DNA from: Saccharicrinis carchari
GTDB taxonomy: Bacteria; Bacteroidota; Bacteroidia; Bacteroidales; Marinilabiliaceae
Direction: 5' to 3'
Length of the DNA stretch: 64,000 nucleotides
Assembly (NCBI RefSeq): GCF_900182605.1
Contig: NZ_FXTB01000001.1
Span: forward strand, 1,182,083-1,246,082
Shown piece after piece: positions 60,621 to 64,000 of this stretch; positions within the stretch are counted from its first letter, which is position 1; every line of letters starts with the position of its first letter. Made by a program: the position numbers and the translations under genes. The notes beneath the pieces were generated by a model, which worked only from the letters and a program-made list of their open reading frames with translations, did no database searches and had not been told where the DNA came from.

Positions 60621-63600
60621 TTACTTTCGCAAAGCTTTGGTATTCACCCTATAAAACACCGTATATAAAACCGGCACAACAATCAATGTTATAATGGTAC
60701 CCACCAGCAAACCAAACATTATAGCTACCGCCATCGTTTTAAACATTTCGTCCCACAATAAAGGAAGCATACCTAAAATAGTGGTGAGTGAGGCCATCAT
60801 AACGGGGCGTAACCTGGATACTGCCGAATTAATTACAGCAGTGAGTTTATCCCTTCCTTCTTTTATCTCTACATTAATTTCGTCTAACAGTACAACCGCA
60901 TTTTTTATCATCATGCCCATTAATCCAAGCGTTCCTATGATGGAAAAAAATCCAAAGGATATACCTGTTACCTGAAAGCCCAGGATAACACCCACAAAGC
61001 TAAGAGGCATAAGGCAAAGTATTATAAAAGGCTGCCTGAAGTTACCGAACAGCCCGATAATAATAATCACCATCAGCAAAAAAGCCAAAGGCATGTTCTC
61101 AGCCAAAGCAGCATTGGCTTTGGTGCTGCTATCAATTTCGCCCAGCCACTTTAAGGTATAGCCCTCAGGTAAGGGTATAGCTTCTATTTTTTTGGTCAAT
61201 GCCGTTTGCAGCTGAACCCCTGTGAATCCCGGAGCGGGATCGGCCTGTACCTTGATGGATCGTTTAGCATCGTACCTGCGCACCACGTTGTACTCCCATT
61301 CCATATCGATAGAATCGACTAACTGCTCCAACGAAACGCTGGTTGGCAAGCCCGCCCATACAGGGATACTAGCTATTTGATTTACATCGTCAGCTACGGT
61401 TTTATTGAGCTTTAACATTACCGGCAACCTGTACTCTCCATCATAAAATGAGCCTACAGGATGACCGGAAGTGGCTATAGCTATCGCCCTGGCCATATCG
61501 CCCCTGGTAACCCCCAGCTTACGTGCCTTTTCTTGCGAGTATTTTGGGCTCAGCGTTTTCACCGGATTTCGCCAGTTGTCGTTTACAAAGGCCGCCATTT
61601 CCTCTTTGCGCATAATTGCTTTGGCTTGTTCGGCCAACTGGAAGAGCACCTTGTCATCGGGCCCCTGAAACATGGCTTGTATTTTATAATCGCCACCCAT
61701 GGAAGAGTAATTCCTCGTTCGGGCATCGGCTTGTGGATAATTTTGGCTAACATACTCCTGAAGCCTTTGCTTTACGGGGTTTAAATCATCTTCGCTTTTT
61801 AAAGATATAATCAACTCACCATAGTTCATGTTCATGGAGTTCATGGGTCGGCTCAAGGTGTAGCGTACCGGCGTACGAACCAGAGCGCTAACCACAAAAT
61901 CTATTTCTTCCCATTGGCTTATTTCTTTTTGTACCAGTTCCAGGTCTGTTTCTACCTGACTTACATCACTGCCTTCGGGCAAGTAGTATTCTAACAGAAA
62001 CTGGTTGTATGGTGAGTTGGGGAAAAAATCTTTTTTCACAAACTTAAAAGACCAAAACGAAGCCACCAATAGCACCACCATTAGGATGGCCATCATGCTT
62101 TTGTGCAACAACGAAAATCGTATCACCTTATCAAACCATCTATAAAAAACACCTTGGTTTGTTTCTATCTCACCCGATTTACTTTTTTTCTGTCGCCCTT
62201 TACGATAAAAAAACTGCGCCATAAATGGGGTTTGTATCAAGGCCAATATCCAACTTAAAAACAAGGATATGGCGAGCACATAAAACAAAGGTCTTAAAAA
62301 CTCACCAGCCGCCGTTGAGTTAAAGGCCAATGGAAGAAAAGCCAGAATGGCCACCAAGGTGGCACCCAATAAGGGCATAGCCGATTTTTTAGCCGTAGCC
62401 ACAAAAGCTTTCTTTTGCTTTATTCCTTTTTGCAGATCAACCAATATGCCATCAACTACCACAATGGAGTTATCGACCAACATACCCATGGCAATAATAA
62501 TAGCTGCCAGGGATACACGGTGCAGTTCAATACCTGTGGCACCCATTACAATAAAAGTGGTAAGAATGGTAAACACCAGTCCACTAGCTATCAGCAGGCC
62601 GGCTCTGAAGCCCATAGCCAGCAAAAGCACTACTACCACAATAAGCACCGACTCTATCAGGTTGATCATAAAATCATTGATTGCATCATCCACATTTTTA
62701 TGCTGAAAATACACCGGATGAATTTCGATGCCTACGGGCAAGGATTCCTCTATTTTTTGCAAACGCTCCTCCACTCTTTCACCCAACTCAATCACGTTAC
62801 CGCCTGCCTCCATCGAGAGCGCCAGGCTAATCGCAGGAAATCCATTGTACTTTAGGCGCTCGGTTACGGGATCGTAAAAATCTCTTGTTACTCTGGCGAT
62901 CTGTCCCAAACGGTAACGCCCACCATTACTAAGCTTAACTTCAAAGTTTTTTATTTCGTCGATACTTTGAAATTTGTTGCCTATGTTTACGCGTATTCGC
63001 TGACTGCCGGACACAAAACTACCGGCATCCACCGTTTGCCCCTGATCGTGAAAAGCCTGAAAAATCATCATTGGATTAACACCCAGGGTGGCAAAATATT
63101 CGTTATTGAAACTTATATTTACTACCTCTCGCTGCTTACCGAATGTTTCTATACGCTTTACACCATTAATATCTAACAATTCTTTGCTGATATCGTCCAC
63201 ATAGTTCTGGAAATCGTAATAATCATGACCATCGTTAGAGATAGCCATAAATATACCACTCACATCGCCAAAGTCATCGTTAATATTAGGTGCTCCTGCA
63301 CCGCTGGGAAGCCCACCCTTGGCATCGTTTACTTTACGTCGCAGGTGATCCCATAGCTGGGGTAATTGGGAACTGGGCACACCCGATTCGATGGTTATTT
63401 GTATCTCGGACAAACCGGGCATGGATCGTGACTCAATATGATCGATGTGTTCGAGGCGCTGAATAGCCTTTTCGAGAATGTCGGTAACTTCTTTCTCTAC
63501 TTCCTTAGCAGTGGCTCCGGGATAGGATGTAATCACCACTGCCGCCTTAACAGGTATTTCGGGATCTTCGAGCTTACCCATGGAACCAAAGGACATGATG

Positions 63601-63668
63601 CCTCCCACCACAAGCGAAATAAAAACGAAGCTCAAAAAAGCTTTTTTTGATAATATTTTATCTAACAT
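60621..63668 (-). CDS. RND efflux transporter (second system)
   Basis: A 1015-residue pump with the full 12-segment RND layout. In TM4 the motif reads GMLVDNSIVVVD: the first Asp of the usual Asp-Asp pair is kept, the second is Asn. The TM10 Lys is present (GMMIKNAVVLLDEIN). This DN variant is common in a subgroup of hydrophobic-compound and multidrug pumps. The periplasmic adaptor precedes it by 43 bp and a TolC-like protein follows, forming a tripartite system separate from that at 12277-17808. Substrate unknown. Confidence 0.93.
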   Translation of the reverse strand: MLDKILSKKAFLSFVFISLVVGGIMSFGSMGKLEDPEIPVKAAVVITSYPGATAKEVEKEVTDILEKAIQRLEHIDHIESRSMPGLSEIQITIESGVPSSQLPQLWDHLRRKVNDAKGGLPSGAGAPNINDDFGDVSGIFMAISNDGHDYYDFQNYVDDISKELLDINGVKRIETFGKQREVVNISFNNEYFATLGVNPMMIFQAFHDQGQTVDAGSFVSGSQRIRVNIGNKFQSIDEIKNFEVKLSNGGRYRLGQIARVTRDFYDPVTERLKYNGFPAISLALSMEAGGNVIELGERVEERLQKIEESLPVGIEIHPVYFQHKNVDDAINDFMINLIESVLIVVVVLLLAMGFRAGLLIASGLVFTILTTFIVMGATGIELHRVSLAAIIIAMGMLVDNSIVVVDGILVDLQKGIKQKKAFVATAKKSAMPLLGATLVAILAFLPLAFNSTAAGEFLRPLFYVLAISLFLSWILALIQTPFMAQFFYRKGRQKKSKSGEIETNQGVFYRWFDKVIRFSLLHKSMMAILMVVLLVASFWSFKFVKKDFFPNSPYNQFLLEYYLPEGSDVSQVETDLELVQKEISQWEEIDFVVSALVRTPVRYTLSRPMNSMNMNYGELIISLKSEDDLNPVKQRLQEYVSQNYPQADARTRNYSSMGGDYKIQAMFQGPDDKVLFQLAEQAKAIMRKEEMAAFVNDNWRNPVKTLSPKYSQEKARKLGVTRGDMARAIAIATSGHPVGSFYDGEYRLPVMLKLNKTVADDVNQIASIPVWAGLPTSVSLEQLVDSIDMEWEYNVVRRYDAKRSIKVQADPAPGFTGVQLQTALTKKIEAIPLPEGYTLKWLGEIDSSTKANAALAENMPLAFLLMVIIIIGLFGNFRQPFIILCLMPLSFVGVILGFQVTGISFGFFSIIGTLGLMGMMIKNAVVLLDEINVEIKEGRDKLTAVINSAVSRLRPVMMASLTTILGMLPLLWDEMFKTMAVAIMFGLLVGTIITLIVVPVLYTVFYRVNTKALRK

Positions 63669-63711
63669 ATTAAATAGTTAATTACGATATAAGCTGTTGT
63701 TCTAAATATGT

Positions 63712-64000
63712 CTACAGCTTTTTTACACTTTGATTTTCGCTTAGGCTGTGTACACCTGCGGTAACTACATATTCGTCGCCCCTTAAACCGGCCATTACGG
63801 ATAGGTAACCTTTGTTTTCGAATTCCTTTATTTTAACTTCCTGGCTTAACACAACAGAATCTTCGGGATTTAGAATCCATACGTAAGCCTTGCCATTTTT
63901 ATAGAAAACAGATTCTACTGGTACATTTAATGTAGGCTCTGCTACAGCCGGCATCTTTATTTTTATGGCTACCGACATGCCAGGCTTTAAGCTATTCAAC
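63712..64000 (-). CDS. RND periplasmic adaptor, C-terminal part (5' end beyond the window)
   Basis: About 96 codons of a membrane fusion protein are visible. LKPGMSVAIKIKMP belongs to the beta-barrel, and the PVESVFYKNGKAYVWILN and GLRGDEYVVTAGVHSLSENQSVKKL segments are the membrane-proximal domain and typical adaptor end. The start lies beyond position 64000. It is the first visible gene of the second efflux operon, 43 bp before the RND transporter. Confidence 0.85.
   Translation of the reverse strand, partial: LNSLKPGMSVAIKIKMPAVAEPTLNVPVESVFYKNGKAYVWILNPEDSVVLSQEVKIKEFENKGYLSVMAGLRGDEYVVTAGVHSLSENQSVKKL

Overview
The window looks like chromosomal DNA of a Bacteroidota bacterium, most likely an anaerobic or facultative member of the Bacteroidales/Marinilabiliales group. 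This rests on a NigD-like lipoprotein, DUF4382 and DUF2027-Smr proteins, a hybrid two-component system with AraC output, a TonB receptor paired with YfiR, a carboxynorspermidine route to polyamines, an Hcp module, TAnnTTTG-type -7 promoter boxes and few strong Shine-Dalgarno sites. No prophage, CRISPR array or integrase is visible.

Layout. 1-4800: 5' part of an Ig-like repeat surface protein, a DUF2027-Smr protein, a candidate structured RNA (about 2786-3000, minus strand) enclosing a 35-codon ORF, queA and tRNA-Arg(ACG). 4986-9430: NigD-like lipoprotein, then a Crp/Fnr regulator divergent from a ferredoxin-like protein and hydroxylamine reductase (hcp), with an 18-bp palindrome between them. 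9463-11910: Trk/Ktr potassium uptake pair. 12277-17808: MFP-RND-TolC efflux operon. 18979-24234: five-gene membrane-stress operon (XpaC-like, TelA, NfeD-like, two SPFH/flotillin proteins), the most promising system here. 24469-31297: universal stress protein, MscS channel, EFR1 flavodoxin-ferredoxin, two-step carboxynorspermidine pathway, ERCC4-HhH nuclease. 31591-42501: TonB receptor with YfiR, tryptophanase, DUF4382 lipoprotein, cytochrome c-sugar dehydrogenase fusion, SixA phosphatase, phosphoesterase, flavin reductase, ankyrin lipoprotein. 42703-58372: Pif1-TPR helicase, TPR repeat protein, GH20 hexosaminidase and four signalling proteins. 58782-64000: a second TolC-RND-MFP operon, with the MFP cut by the window edge.

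The intergenic DNA is unusually structured. There are at least three families of tandem 7-bp repeats (one family recurs at three places and twice runs up to or over a stop codon), an 8-bp tandem repeat, two 180-235-bp palindromic elements built from head-to-head REP-like units, and a 188-bp MITE-like element whose core carries one more copy of the same REP-like unit.

Functionally the genes centre on envelope homeostasis (two efflux pumps, flotillin/TelA operon, MscS, K+ uptake, USP), anaerobic redox and nitrosative stress (Hcp, ferredoxins, flavin reductase) and environmental sensing. All functions are read from sequence motifs; no database search was run.
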